Counted from the first letter of the stretch, positions 7,862 through 17,031 are shown. The stretch: DNA of 64,000 nucleotides from Streptomyces sp. NBC_01689 (GCF_036250675.1 NZ_CP109592.1:4898001-4962000), one strand, 5' to 3'. The notes: generated from the sequence alone by a model not told the origin. Made by a program: numbers and translations.

Positions 7862-9115
7862 GTGAACTCCACTGCCGCACGTACCGCGCTGGACCTCACC
7901 GCCGACCTCCCGGTCCCCGCCCTGGAGGACCTCTACCGGGACCTGCACCGGCACCCGGAGCTGTCGGCACGGGAGCACCGGACGGCCGCCGCCCTCGCCG
8001 ACCGCTTCCGCACCGCCGGGTTCGACACCGTCACGGGCATCGGCGGCACCGGGGTCGTCGGGGTCCTGCGCAACGGGCCGGGCCCGACCGTCCTGCTCCG
8101 CGCCGACATGGACGCCCTGCCGGTCCAGGAGGAGACCGGGCTGCCGTACGCCTCCCTGACGCCCGGCGTGATGCACGCCTGCGGACACGATCTGCACGTC
8201 ACCTGGCTGGCGGGCGCGGCCGGGGCGCTCGCCGCCGGCCGCGACACCTGGTCGGGCACGCTGCTGGTGCTCGGGCAGCCCGCCGAGGAGACCGGCGAGG
8301 GCGCGGCCGCGATGATCGAGGACCACGTGTACGAGCGGTTCCCGCCGCCGGACGTGCTGCTCGCCCAGCACGCGGCGCCCGGTCCGGCGGGGCTCTACGC
8401 CCACCGGCCCGGACTCATCATGTCCGCCTCGACCGACGTGGACATCGTCGTGCACGGGCGGGGCGGGCACGGCTCGCGCCCGGAGTCGGCCGTGGACCCG
8501 GTCGTCACCGCCGCGTACCTGGTGACCCGGCTGCAGACCGTCGTCAGCCGGGAGGTCGCGGCGCGCGACCAGGCCGTCCTGACCGTGGGCCGGATCGAGG
8601 CCGGCACCCGCCACAACATCATCCCCGCCGAGGCGCGGATCGCCCTCAACCTCCGGACCCAGTCCGACGAGGTGCGCGCACGCATGATCACGGCGATCCG
8701 GCGGATCGCGGCGGGCGAGTGCCTGGCCGCCGGCTGCCCGCGCGAGCCCGACGTCACCGTGGGCAACAGCTTCCCCGTGACCGTCAACGACCCCGACACC
8801 GACCGGCGGATCGCCGCGGTGCACGGTGAGGTCTTCGGCACCGGGACGATCCTCGACCCCGGCCCGGCGATGGGCAGCGAGGACTTCCCGAGGCTCGCGG
8901 ACGGACGGATCCCGTACTCCTACTGGTTCGTGACGAGCACCCCGGCGGAGGTCTGGGACGCCGCTCCCGGCGACGACCTGATGGAGAAGTTCGCGGCCGT
9001 GCCCAGCAACCACAGCCCGCACTTCGCGCCCGACCCGAGCACCCTCGCGCCGGGCGTACGGACGCTGGTGTCGGGGGCGCTCGCCTGCCTCAACGGTCCG
9101 GAAGGACCCGCCTGA
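7862..9115 (+). CDS. M20-family amidohydrolase
   Basis: A 417-residue metal-dependent amidohydrolase of the M20D group (hippurate, N-acyl-amino-acid or indole-acetyl-amino-acid hydrolases). Motifs: RADMDALPVQEE with D84, MHACGHD with H105, C107 and H109, PAEETGEGA as the glutamate pair, and a late MGSEDF segment near residue 340. The central dimerisation domain contains the GRGGHGSRPES signature. The protein lacks a signal peptide and should be cytoplasmic. The leaderless GTG at 7862 is chosen because of the TACCCT box six bases upstream; longer frames to the left lack any start signal. Its 3' end overlaps the convergent solute-binding protein gene by 26 bases. The exact substrate cannot be read from the sequence. 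Confidence 0.93.
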   Translation: MNSTAARTALDLTADLPVPALEDLYRDLHRHPELSAREHRTAAALADRFRTAGFDTVTGIGGTGVVGVLRNGPGPTVLLRADMDALPVQEETGLPYASLTPGVMHACGHDLHVTWLAGAAGALAAGRDTWSGTLLVLGQPAEETGEGAAAMIEDHVYERFPPPDVLLAQHAAPGPAGLYAHRPGLIMSASTDVDIVVHGRGGHGSRPESAVDPVVTAAYLVTRLQTVVSREVAARDQAVLTVGRIEAGTRHNIIPAEARIALNLRTQSDEVRARMITAIRRIAAGECLAAGCPREPDVTVGNSFPVTVNDPDTDRRIAAVHGEVFGTGTILDPGPAMGSEDFPRLADGRIPYSYWFVTSTPAEVWDAAPGDDLMEKFAAVPSNHSPHFAPDPSTLAPGVRTLVSGALACLNGPEGPA

Positions 9116-10526
9116 GCGCCCTGTCGAGTACGGCGGCCAGTTCCGCGTCGCCCGGCGGGTCCTCGCCGAACAGCTTGCCCAGTTCGGTGGCGAAGGTCTG
9201 CGTGAAGGCCCCGTAGAGCGGAGTGCGGGGACGCTGCACGGCGCGTCGCAGCGCGGGCAGCAGGATGGTGCGCGCGTACCGGGGACGGCCCTGATCGTCG
9301 CGCGGCATGCGGTCGGCGCTCTCCGCGGTCGGCGACGCCGACGGAGAGGCGGGGGAGGCGCCGGGTGCGGCGGCCGTGCCGCAGGTCACCCCGTCGTCCT
9401 GGTAGGCGGACTCCCGGGTGGCCGCGAACCCCGCGTCGAGCAGGCAGCGTTCACTCCGTTCGCCGGTGAGGAAGCGGATCAGTTCCTTCGCCTTCGCGGC
9501 CCGCCGCGGCGACTGCGTGGTCACCGCGAGGTTCTGGCCGCCCAGCACCGCACGGCCCGGCAGCGGGGCCACGCCGACCTGCGCCTCGCCGAGCGACTGG
9601 TGCAGGGTGCGGTACGCGTACGGCCAGTGGCGCAGGAACGCCGTACGGCCGTCGGCGAAGTCGGTGAGCGACTCGGTCTCGTCGGAGCGGGACGCGTCGC
9701 CCAGTGTGTACGCGGGCTGGGCACGGGCGCGCAGTTCCGCCACCCCCTCGGTCAGCTCCGCCACGGTCGCGGTGTAGCGGCCCCGGTCGTCGGTGAGGGC
9801 GACACCGTCGGCGGCGGACAGGAACGCCTCGACGCCGTTGACCGTACGGCCCTCGTAGGGACCCAGCTGCGTGGTCCAGCCCTTCTCGTAGTCCGGCGGC
9901 CGCCGCGCGCCCGGTGCCTCGACGGCGTCGGTGAGCTCCCGCAGCCGCTGCCAGCCGACCCCCCGGCTCAGGTCGGTGTCCCGGATGTGGGCCTGCTCCA
10001 GGTAGTCGCGACGGTAGTAGAGCAGGCCGACGTCGCTGTTGAACGGCACGGCGAAGACCTTCCCGTCCCAACGGGCCGTGTCCGCCACCGACTTGATCAT
10101 GTCGCCGTCGAGCATGTCCGCGCGCAGCGGGCTGATCAGGTGCGCGGCGGCGAACTCCGGCACCCAGGTCACGTCGAGGTTGACGACGTCGTACTCCGCG
10201 CCGCGCGACTGCAGCGCGCCCAGGAGCTGGCTGCGCTGTTCGTCGGCGGAGCCGGGGAGTTCGACCAGCCGGGCGTGGACCCCGGTGCGCTCCTTGTCCT
10301 GCCGGGCGTTCCACGCGTCGATCAGCTGCTGCCGGACGCCGCCCTTGCCCGTCACGTCCCGCCCGCTGGCCACGATGATGTCCCCGGGGCCGCCCGGGGA
10401 GACGGGTGCGCCGGAGGGCGTGGGTCCGCCGCCGGTGCACGCGGCGGTCAGCAGGAGCACCAGGGCGGTCGCGCACCCGTGGACCCGCCGGGCCGCCGCG
10501 CTTCCGTGCACCCGTCGTCCCGTCAC
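9090..10526 (-). CDS. lipoprotein solute-binding protein
   Basis: A 478-residue extracellular solute-binding protein of the bacterial family 1 type (cluster B/D fold used by sugar ABC importers). A basic N region, hydrophobic core and lipobox LLTAAC place the lipidated cysteine at residue 30; a Gly/Pro-rich linker follows. SBP hallmarks include DVVNLDVTWVPEFAA and the VFAVPFNSDVGLLYYR segment. The start GTG at 10526 overlaps the stop of the caspase-vWA gene by four bases (GTGA), so the two are translationally coupled. No permease or ATPase gene lies nearby, which is unusual for an importer component and suggests a sensory or accessory role with the upstream membrane caspase. A Ser/Pro/Ala-rich insertion (about residues 355-385) precedes the C-terminal helices. 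Confidence 0.88.
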   Translation of the reverse strand: MTGRRVHGSAAARRVHGCATALVLLLTAACTGGGPTPSGAPVSPGGPGDIIVASGRDVTGKGGVRQQLIDAWNARQDKERTGVHARLVELPGSADEQRSQLLGALQSRGAEYDVVNLDVTWVPEFAAAHLISPLRADMLDGDMIKSVADTARWDGKVFAVPFNSDVGLLYYRRDYLEQAHIRDTDLSRGVGWQRLRELTDAVEAPGARRPPDYEKGWTTQLGPYEGRTVNGVEAFLSAADGVALTDDRGRYTATVAELTEGVAELRARAQPAYTLGDASRSDETESLTDFADGRTAFLRHWPYAYRTLHQSLGEAQVGVAPLPGRAVLGGQNLAVTTQSPRRAAKAKELIRFLTGERSERCLLDAGFAATRESAYQDDGVTCGTAAAPGASPASPSASPTAESADRMPRDDQGRPRYARTILLPALRRAVQRPRTPLYGAFTQTFATELGKLFGEDPPGDAELAAVLDRALRRVLPDR

Positions 10527-13288
10527 TCGTCCCCCGTTCCCGTGCGCGCTACCTCGTTCCGCAGGTCGGCCACGAGATCGCCCGTGGTGTCGAGGCAACG
10601 GCCGCCGCTCTCCTCGGAGATCCGCCGGCCGGGACCGTCCTTGGCGCAGCCGCCGCTGTCCAGGGCCGCCATGACCACCGGAACCCCCTTGTCGTGGAGC
10701 CGTCCGAGCAGTTCGCCGAGGTGACCGTGCGCGGTCAGGCGGTCGTTGTCCTCGTCGTCCGTGAGGAGGACGATCAGCTCGGGACGGCTGTCGTCCCTGC
10801 CCTTGCGGGCCATGGTGTCTGCCGCGGCCCCGAGCGCGGCGTACGGATCGGCCTCCGCGTCCTGGACGACGGCCTCGCGGTCGACCGTGCGCTCGGCGTC
10901 CTGCCGCGCGTGCGGGCCGAACGTAAGGATCTCGTCGTAGGGGCGGCCGCCCGGCGAGGCGACGGACCACACCCCGTACTCGTCCCGGTCGCCGAGCCCG
11001 GCGAACGACTGCTTCAGGATGCCGGGGGCGCCGCCCGGCCCCTGCCAGAGGTCGGCCATGGACCCGGAACTGTCCAGCAGGAACAGCACCCGGCCCGGCC
11101 CGTTGGCGTTGCGGTACCGCTTCAGGGCCGTCTCCATCGCGTCGGCGCCCGCCGCCCCGGGAGCCGCTCCGGGGTCGGCGATCAGCCCGGAGTCCGGGAC
11201 CCGCGAGGAGAGCAGGGCATGGGCCCCGGACGGGGAACGGAATCCCTCCTCGCCGAAGACCGCGAGCCCTCCGCCGTGTCCCTTCCCGTCACCGCTCCCG
11301 CCGCCCGGCTCCGTGAGCCACTCGCGGAAGGACCGGACCGCGTCGTCCCGCGCCGCGCCGTCGGCGTCGCCGTCCTTCCACCGGACCCGTACGAAGAGCG
11401 GCGTGAGGGCCGGCACGTCGTCGGGGTACTCGGCCATCCGCAGCGTGCGCGTCGTCCGGTCGCAGCCGACACCGCTCACCATCAGGAACTCCGGCACCAG
11501 AGCCGCCGTCCCCCGGTCGGTGTCCGCGTCGTCGGGCAGCGCGCAGAGCAGGTCACCGGCGGTGGGAGAGACCGGCCCGGTCTGCTCCACGCCCTTCTCG
11601 GCCCGGCTCACGTCGGGCGTCCCGGTGCCGTACAGGCCGACCGTCGCCAGCAGCGCGGAGTCCGTGTACGCCGGGTCCGCGCGCCGTACCTCGGCACTGC
11701 CGTCCCGCCGCGTCAGTTTCCGCCGCAGACCCGCGAGCGAGTCGCCGGTGCGGTCGGCCACCGATGCCTCGGCGATCTCCTGCGGCACGGACAGCACCAC
11801 CGGCGAGTACGCGAAGGGCGCGGCGTCCGGCTCCAGCGACACATAGCTGCGCCGGAGCCCGGTGGGACGCGCCCGGGCGGCCGTCGCCGCGGTGCCCGGT
11901 ATCCAGATGTCGGGCTGGGGCCCGATGTCGCGCTGCGGGTCGAGCTCGTCGTCGACCGGCCGCTGCCAGGGGTCCGACTGGTCGCGCAGGCCCGCCACGA
12001 CGGCCGCCGAACCGGCGGCGTACACGGTGATCCCGCTGCGCCGGCAGCCGTCGCCGGTGGTGTTCGTCTCCGAGGTGAGGTAGGTGTCGGCCGCCTTGCG
12101 GACGGCCGGCTCCAGGTCGGGGTCGGTGAGCAGGCGCAGTTCCAGCGGCGGGGCACAGGGCGCCCCGCCGGACGCGCCGTGGCCGAGGACCAGGTAGCCG
12201 GCGAGGCCCAGGACGGCGGCGGCCAGAACGGCGAGGGCCAGGACGGCGACGGCGGTGCGGCGGGAACGGCGCCACCCCGGGCGCCACCGCCCCGTCTGGC
12301 GGGGCGGGCGCGGACCGCCCCGGTCCCGGACGCGGTGGAGCGCCACCCGGACCGAACGGACGCGGGTCCGCGCGGCGCGGGCCGCCGCGTCGAGCAGGGC
12401 GCCGGGCCGGAGCGGGGCCGCGTCGTCCGGCCCGCGGCGGACCGGCCCGCGGCGGACCGATCCGCCGGCCGCGCCGCCGGGCAGCGGGCCCCCTTCGGCC
12501 CCGGCGGGCGCGGTGGCCCCGGGGCGGACCGCCAGCAGCACGTCCACCGCCGGGTTCTCCGTGCGGCACTGCGGCTCCCAGGGCTCTCCGCGCTCGGTGC
12601 GGTGATGGGCGGACATGTACACCCGGAGGGCCTCCGCCAGGGCCAGGAAGGGAATCTCGTCACCCTCCCCCTCCACGCCCTCCGTCAGCAGATCCACCAG
12701 CCGGGCCGTGAAGGGCGTGGGGGTGCCGCCGGCCCCCGCGTCGATGCGGTGGTTGGCCTGCACGCCCATGAGCACGGAGACGCGCCGTCTGAGGTCGGGG
12801 CGCTCCACCGCCTCCCACACGCGGGCCGCGTTGCCCGCGTTGCAACAGTCGAGGACGACGACGATCCGCTCCGCCGCGCTGTCGGCGAGGATCCTCAGCA
12901 CGTTGGTGAAGGGGGCGGCCCCCTCGAACCCGGCCGTCCCGCCCCGGACGACCTCCGCGTCACGCATCTGCAGCCACAGCTCGTCGCCCGCGCTGGGCAC
13001 GGCGCCGTGTCCGGCGAAGTAGAGCAGGAGCAGTCCCTCGGCGTCGTCGACGGCCGCCCGCAGCGCCTTGCGGAACTCCCCCAGCGCCGGGGAGCGCGCC
13101 ACGGTGACCCCGCCCGGCCCGAGCACTCCGCCCCGCTCCAGCGCGGCGGCGAGCAGCGACAGGTTGTGGGCGACGGCGGGCAGCGGGCTCGGGACGCCGT
13201 GGCGGTGCTCCGGTCGCGTGAACTCGTACTCCGACACCCCGACCAGCAGGGCCCGGTTCACTCGTCCGCGCGGGTCGAAGCGGTCCAC
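10523..13288 (-). CDS. membrane caspase with SBP-like and vWA ectodomain
   Basis: A 921-residue multidomain protein. Residues 10-255 form a caspase-like (peptidase C14) domain with the catalytic dyad visible as H94 in YFAGHG and C149 in VVLDCCNAG. A Gly/Arg-rich linker with a strongly basic stretch (about 327-344) precedes one transmembrane helix (about 346-368); the positive-inside rule puts the caspase in the cytoplasm and the rest outside. The ectodomain has a solute-binding-like region (about 375-730; ELRLLTDPDLEPAV, ITVYAAGSA) and a C-terminal vWA domain with the MIDAS motif DSSGSM at 739-744 and TDDED near 843. The GTG at 13288 is preceded by GAGAGG and lies four bases after the EACC1 stop. 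The gene is coupled to both neighbours. Cleavage targets are unknown. Confidence 0.9.
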   Translation of the reverse strand: MDRFDPRGRVNRALLVGVSEYEFTRPEHRHGVPSPLPAVAHNLSLLAAALERGGVLGPGGVTVARSPALGEFRKALRAAVDDAEGLLLLYFAGHGAVPSAGDELWLQMRDAEVVRGGTAGFEGAAPFTNVLRILADSAAERIVVVLDCCNAGNAARVWEAVERPDLRRRVSVLMGVQANHRIDAGAGGTPTPFTARLVDLLTEGVEGEGDEIPFLALAEALRVYMSAHHRTERGEPWEPQCRTENPAVDVLLAVRPGATAPAGAEGGPLPGGAAGGSVRRGPVRRGPDDAAPLRPGALLDAAARAARTRVRSVRVALHRVRDRGGPRPPRQTGRWRPGWRRSRRTAVAVLALAVLAAAVLGLAGYLVLGHGASGGAPCAPPLELRLLTDPDLEPAVRKAADTYLTSETNTTGDGCRRSGITVYAAGSAAVVAGLRDQSDPWQRPVDDELDPQRDIGPQPDIWIPGTAATAARARPTGLRRSYVSLEPDAAPFAYSPVVLSVPQEIAEASVADRTGDSLAGLRRKLTRRDGSAEVRRADPAYTDSALLATVGLYGTGTPDVSRAEKGVEQTGPVSPTAGDLLCALPDDADTDRGTAALVPEFLMVSGVGCDRTTRTLRMAEYPDDVPALTPLFVRVRWKDGDADGAARDDAVRSFREWLTEPGGGSGDGKGHGGGLAVFGEEGFRSPSGAHALLSSRVPDSGLIADPGAAPGAAGADAMETALKRYRNANGPGRVLFLLDSSGSMADLWQGPGGAPGILKQSFAGLGDRDEYGVWSVASPGGRPYDEILTFGPHARQDAERTVDREAVVQDAEADPYAALGAAADTMARKGRDDSRPELIVLLTDDEDNDRLTAHGHLGELLGRLHDKGVPVVMAALDSGGCAKDGPGRRISEESGGRCLDTTGDLVADLRNEVARTGTGDE

Positions 13289-13292
13289 CCGA

Positions 13293-13658
13293 CTACCTCT
13301 CGTCGGGGTCCACGGGATCGACACGGGCTTCGGGCGGATCACCGTTCTCCACGGAGCCGCGGTTGTCCCGCCAGGCCAGGACGGCGCTCTTCACCTGGGC
13401 GAGCAGTTCCTTGAACAGGGTCTCGGCGCCCGCGCCGATCAGGACCAGCACGATGTCCGTGCCGACGCCCATGGGCGTGCCCTGCGCGTCGGTCCCGGCG
13501 CGCTCCTCGATCCTGAGATCGCCCCGCCCAACCAATTCCTCCAGCGGCTTCTCCCGCTCCAGCCACTTCTTCAGTGCGCCGACGTCGCTCTCGCTCGCCG
13601 TCCCGTCCAGACGCACACGGACGGCCCGGGTCGCCACACCCTCCCCCTCAGCAGTCAT
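13293..13658 (-). CDS. EACC1-like effector-associated protein
   Basis: A 121-residue protein that resembles the effector-associated constant component 1 family: an N-terminal beta strand with VRVRLDG, a helix SDVGALKKWLERE, a central short hairpin, and a hydrophobic helix after DIVLVLIGAGAETLFKELL, with an acidic Pro-rich tail. EACC1 proteins are described as a constant partner of variable effectors (caspases, trypsin-like proteases and others) in actinobacterial conflict systems, presumably coupling effector to sensor. The position directly upstream of the caspase gene, four bases between stop and start, fits that description. A TM-like reading of the IGAGAETLF segment is possible but weak. 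The family call is from sequence pattern and context, without a profile search. Confidence 0.75.
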   Translation of the reverse strand: MTAEGEGVATRAVRVRLDGTASESDVGALKKWLEREKPLEELVGRGDLRIEERAGTDAQGTPMGVGTDIVLVLIGAGAETLFKELLAQVKSAVLAWRDNRGSVENGDPPEARVDPVDPDER

Positions 13659-13781
13659 GACTCACCATCATGGCACCGGAGTTGACGTCCGGGGAGGCTC
13701 TCGACCATCACCGGCACGCGATCCGCACGGGTCGTACCCACCGCTGCTTCCGTCCAGGGGCCCGTGGGCGGAGGCGGGCCG

Positions 13782-14849
13782 TCAGACCTGCGCCTCCAGC
13801 CGGCTGAGTTCGCGCTGCACATGGTCCAGCGCGCCCTGCCGGCGCCCGGGCACGCGCAGCCGCAACCCGGCCAGGGCGAGCCCCAGTTCACGGGCGCGCA
13901 GCGGGTCCTCGACGCGGCCCCACTGATGGTGGGCCCGGTCCACGGCCGACTCCACGGCCGGGGCGTCGGCGGCCTGTCCCGCGTCCAGGCGCACGGTCGC
14001 CACCGCCAGCCAGACCCGGCAGCTGCCGGCCGCGTCCCCGGCCAGCATCGCCAGGTCGGCACGGACCTCCGCCCAGTGCAGGGCCTCCTCGGATGCGGCG
14101 CCCCAGGCGCGGACCGCCTCCTGTTCCCGGCGCCCGGCCAGTGCCGCCGCCTCGTCGTGCCGGCCCGCCTGCGCGGCGGCGGTGATCGCGGCGTGCGGGT
14201 CCGGTGCCGCGGGCACCCGGGCGTCCACCGCCAGCACGATCCCCGGCCGCCCGCCGTTCCCTTCGGCGCGGGCCAGCGCCTGTTCGTGCAGGAGCGGCAG
14301 CGCGGGGCGATGGCCGCTGCGCAGCAGGGTGGCGACGGCCTTCATGTACGCCGGGGACGCCACCGTGCGCCGGGGCGGCGGCGGGGCCACGCGGCCGTAC
14401 AGTCCGACGCCCGGCCCCACGGCCAGGGTGCCGGTGGCGAGGTGGTCCCAGCTCTCCGCGTCGGCGTGCAGGTCGGCCAGGACCGTCGTGGTGCCGGGCG
14501 GGCGCAGCCGGAGTTCCTCGGCGATCCAGTGCCAGGGGAAGGCCGTGTAGCGGACGGTCGCCGGGGTGGTGCGGGCCAGTGCGAGGTGGGGGAGGCGCTG
14601 ACGGCGGTCCAGCTGGAGCTGGCCGGTCACGAACAGGGTCAGCGGGCCGGGGGCGGCGGCCGCGGCCCGCAGCCGGGTCAGGACGGCCTGGGGTTCCAGG
14701 GGGTCGGCCAGTTCGACGACGTTCGCCGTCTCCGTGCCGGACAGCACCGCGGGGGAGACGGCCGCGAGCACGGGGAGCACGGACGCCGCGTCCACCAGAC
14801 ACCCCTTGCCGACCGGCGAGGCCGCGAGGAGCAGCACGGTTCCGGGCAT
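13782..14849 (-). CDS. predicted inactive caspase homologue with helical tail
   Basis: A 355-residue protein starting at the ATG at 14849 with GGGAGG upstream. The first 140 residues follow the strand/helix order of caspase-like domains, but the catalytic positions are changed: where active enzymes read GHG the segment is TLFVTGQLQLD, and where they read LDCCxSG it is TTVLADLHADAES. The intervening TVRYTAFPWHWIAEELRL matches the helix that precedes the cysteine strand in C14 proteins. The C-terminal half is Ala-rich and helical, resembling TPR-like repeats. It lies 123 bases upstream of the EACC1 gene on the same strand. I infer a pseudo-caspase that could scaffold or restrain the active one; it could also be an unrelated Rossmann-like fold. 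Confidence 0.7.
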   Translation of the reverse strand: MPGTVLLLAASPVGKGCLVDAASVLPVLAAVSPAVLSGTETANVVELADPLEPQAVLTRLRAAAAAPGPLTLFVTGQLQLDRRQRLPHLALARTTPATVRYTAFPWHWIAEELRLRPPGTTTVLADLHADAESWDHLATGTLAVGPGVGLYGRVAPPPPRRTVASPAYMKAVATLLRSGHRPALPLLHEQALARAEGNGGRPGIVLAVDARVPAAPDPHAAITAAAQAGRHDEAAALAGRREQEAVRAWGAASEEALHWAEVRADLAMLAGDAAGSCRVWLAVATVRLDAGQAADAPAVESAVDRAHHQWGRVEDPLRARELGLALAGLRLRVPGRRQGALDHVQRELSRLEAQV

Positions 14850-14932
14850 GGTTCCCTCCCCATCGATCACGTACGCCAGCACCGTAACCTCTGCGCCTGC
14901 AAAGGGGGGACGACAGACGTGCAAACGCCCTC

Positions 14933-16252
14933 CTATGGCCGGCTTCCGGCGCCGCCCCCGCCGTCGGCGCTCCCGCCGCCCCTCCACCCCCTGCCGCCCG
15001 TGCCTCGGCCGCCCGTGCCTCGGCCGCTCCGGCCAACGCCCCGGCGCCGGCCGCCGATGCCCCCGATGCCGCCGCCCGTGGTGGCCCCGCCGGGCCGCCG
15101 TCGTACCGCGAAGATCGTCGTGTCGTCGGAGAGGTGCCCCCCGCAGTGCCGCAGGGTGCCGTCGCGGACGAGTTCGACGAGGCGTTCCGGGTCGGCGGTC
15201 GCCGGGTCGGCCGCGAGGGCGCCGGCCACCCGGTCGCGCAGCGGGAAGAAGACTCCGTCGGCGTCACGGGCCTCGGTCACGCCGTCCGTGACCAGCAGCA
15301 GGGTCTCGCCGGGGGCCAGCACCGCCGTCAGGACGAGGGGCCGGTCGTCGGTCAGGGCCGCGAGGCCCAGGGGCAGGCCGTGGCCCGGCGGCAGGTCGCG
15401 GACGCCGTCGGGGGCGACCACCAGCGGCGGTTCGTGGCCGAAGTTGACGAACTCCACGGTGTCCCGGTCGTCCTGGGGGAAGCCGACCAGGATGCCGGTG
15501 GCGAAACGGTCCCGGTCGTCACGGCCGAGCGCCGCCCGGTAGCGCACGTGCCGGAGCATGCGCACCTCCAGCCGGTCGGCGACGGTGTCGAGGGCGGGCT
15601 CGTGGAAGGCCGCCTCGCGGAACGTGCCGAGCAGCGCGGCCGCCGCCTCCACCGCCCCGAGTCCCTTGCCCTGGACGTCGCCGAGCAGCAGCCGGGTGCC
15701 GCGGGGGCCGGGCTGGATGTCGTAGAAGTCGCCGCCGACCCTGGCCTCGCTGTCGGCGGCCAGGTACACGGCCGCGTGGTCGAGGCCGCCCCAGCCGGCC
15801 GGCATCGGGCGCAGCACGGTGCGCCGGGTGGTCTCGACGACGTCCAGCATGTGCAGCATGCGCCGCTCGCCGCGGACCCGGACCCCACAGGCCAGGATCG
15901 CGAGGAGGCTGCCCAGGGCGACGAGGATGAAGTCGGCCAGCCCCGTCCGGTACTGGTACGACCAGGACCGGTCCACCGCGAAGTAGGTGAGCATCGAGAG
16001 GCAGGCGAAGGCCGCCGTGCCCCACACTCCGCACAGCGCCGCCGCGATGCCCGGGACGAGCACGATCCACGAGATCATCCGGAACGCGCCCGAGGTGTTC
16101 CAGTCGGCCGCCGCGATCCCGCCGAGCAGCAGCGCGGGCGGCACCCAGGCGACGCTGCGGCCGCGCGCTCTCAGGAGTTTCTGCCGCTGGACGGGGTCGT
16201 CCCGCCCGGCCGGGAGCGGCAGCGGGCCGGGCATGAGTCGCCGGTCGCCCAC
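14933..16252 (-). CDS. membrane SpoIIE-type PP2C phosphatase
   Basis: A 439-residue protein with an N-terminal membrane domain of about three or four helices (residues 30-125: WVPPALLLGG, SWIVLVPGIAAAL, ADFILVALGSLLAIL) and a SpoIIE/RsbU-type PP2C phosphatase domain (about 155-375). Metal-binding motifs are RVGGDFYDI, LLLGDVQGKG and the late LLVTDGVTEARD and SDDTTIFAV. Such enzymes dephosphorylate anti-sigma-factor antagonists. The last 60 residues are a Gly/Arg repeat tail (GGRGTGGRG units) that looks disordered. The GTG at 16252 is used; an ATG at 16234 is an alternative. It ends 83 bases upstream of the pseudo-caspase gene on the same strand, so the phosphatase could belong to the same transcription unit, but that is unproven. 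Confidence 0.9.
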   Translation of the reverse strand: MGDRRLMPGPLPLPAGRDDPVQRQKLLRARGRSVAWVPPALLLGGIAAADWNTSGAFRMISWIVLVPGIAAALCGVWGTAAFACLSMLTYFAVDRSWSYQYRTGLADFILVALGSLLAILACGVRVRGERRMLHMLDVVETTRRTVLRPMPAGWGGLDHAAVYLAADSEARVGGDFYDIQPGPRGTRLLLGDVQGKGLGAVEAAAALLGTFREAAFHEPALDTVADRLEVRMLRHVRYRAALGRDDRDRFATGILVGFPQDDRDTVEFVNFGHEPPLVVAPDGVRDLPPGHGLPLGLAALTDDRPLVLTAVLAPGETLLLVTDGVTEARDADGVFFPLRDRVAGALAADPATADPERLVELVRDGTLRHCGGHLSDDTTIFAVRRRPGGATTGGGIGGIGGRRRGVGRSGRGTGGRGTGGRGWRGGGSADGGGGAGSRP

Positions 16253-16291
16253 CTCGCCGTACCGCCTGTCCTTGTCGGCGCGCGGCGGATG

Positions 16292-16927
16292 TCAGTACGC
16301 CACCGACATCCGGCCACGCGGGTGGGTGGGCGTCTCCAGCTCGTCGACGAAGGCGACGGCGTAGTCCTCGGCGCTGATCCGGCTGTTGCCGTGGTCGTCG
16401 GTGAGCAGCCGGTCGCCGTCGGTCCGGAACCGGCCCGTGCGCCGGCCGGGGCCGATGTCCGCGGCGGGCGAGACGTAGGTCCAGTCGAGGTCGTCGACGG
16501 TGCGGTAGTAGGTGAGGGCCTCGCGGTGGGCGAGCGCCTCGGCGAGCACGGGCTCGGGGAAACCCGGCTGGTCCGCGAGTTCCTGTCCGGGCGCGACCTC
16601 CAGGCTGCCCGCGCCGCCGACGACCACGAGCCGGGCGACGCCCGCCGCGCGGGTGCCGTCCACGAGCGCCCGGTTGAGGGTGAGGAAGGGACCCGTGAGG
16701 TCCGGCCCGTCCCTCGGCGGCACGCACGCCGAGGCGACCGCGTCGGCGCCCGCGGCCAGTTCGGCCACTTTGGCGTCGTCGGCCGCGTCCGCGGCGGTGG
16801 CGGTGACCCCGGGGACCGGGGACCGCCCGGACCTGCTGACCGCCAGGACCTGATGACCGCGCTCCGCCGCCTCCGTGGCGATCCGGCTGCCGACCATGCC
16901 GGTGGCGCCGAAGAGTACGAGCTTCAT
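16292..16927 (-). CDS. NAD(P)-binding NmrA/SDR-like oxidoreductase
   Basis: A 211-residue atypical short-chain dehydrogenase of the NAD(P)H-binding group. The dinucleotide-binding motif GATGMVGS is at residues 8-15, followed by the VSRSGRS segment that would select NADP. The active-site region is degenerate, as is usual in the NmrA-like branch, with a YYRTVDDLDWTYVSPA segment near residue 150. The ATG at 16927 is the natural start because the Rossmann fold begins at once. The partner substrate is unknown. It is divergent from the membrane protein gene at 17032 and 40 bases upstream of the phosphatase gene on the same strand. Confidence 0.9.
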   Translation of the reverse strand: MKLVLFGATGMVGSRIATEAAERGHQVLAVSRSGRSPVPGVTATAADAADDAKVAELAAGADAVASACVPPRDGPDLTGPFLTLNRALVDGTRAAGVARLVVVGGAGSLEVAPGQELADQPGFPEPVLAEALAHREALTYYRTVDDLDWTYVSPAADIGPGRRTGRFRTDGDRLLTDDHGNSRISAEDYAVAFVDELETPTHPRGRMSVAY

Positions 16928-17031
16928 GGGAGTCAGCGAAACACGCGCCCGAAGCCCCCGCATCCCGACTTGCCAGCCGTCCGGGCGAGGTGTGCCCTGG
17001 AAGGCAGGGGCGAGGAGAGAGGAGTCCTCCC

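Noticed and set aside
9090..10526. ABC sugar importer operon
   Set aside because: Only the binding protein is present; no permease or ATPase gene follows, and the upstream gene is a caspase-vWA protein.
10406..13414. Very long plus-strand frame opposite the caspase gene
   Set aside because: Antisense shadow of a gene with clear caspase and vWA motifs; the product has no recognisable domain.
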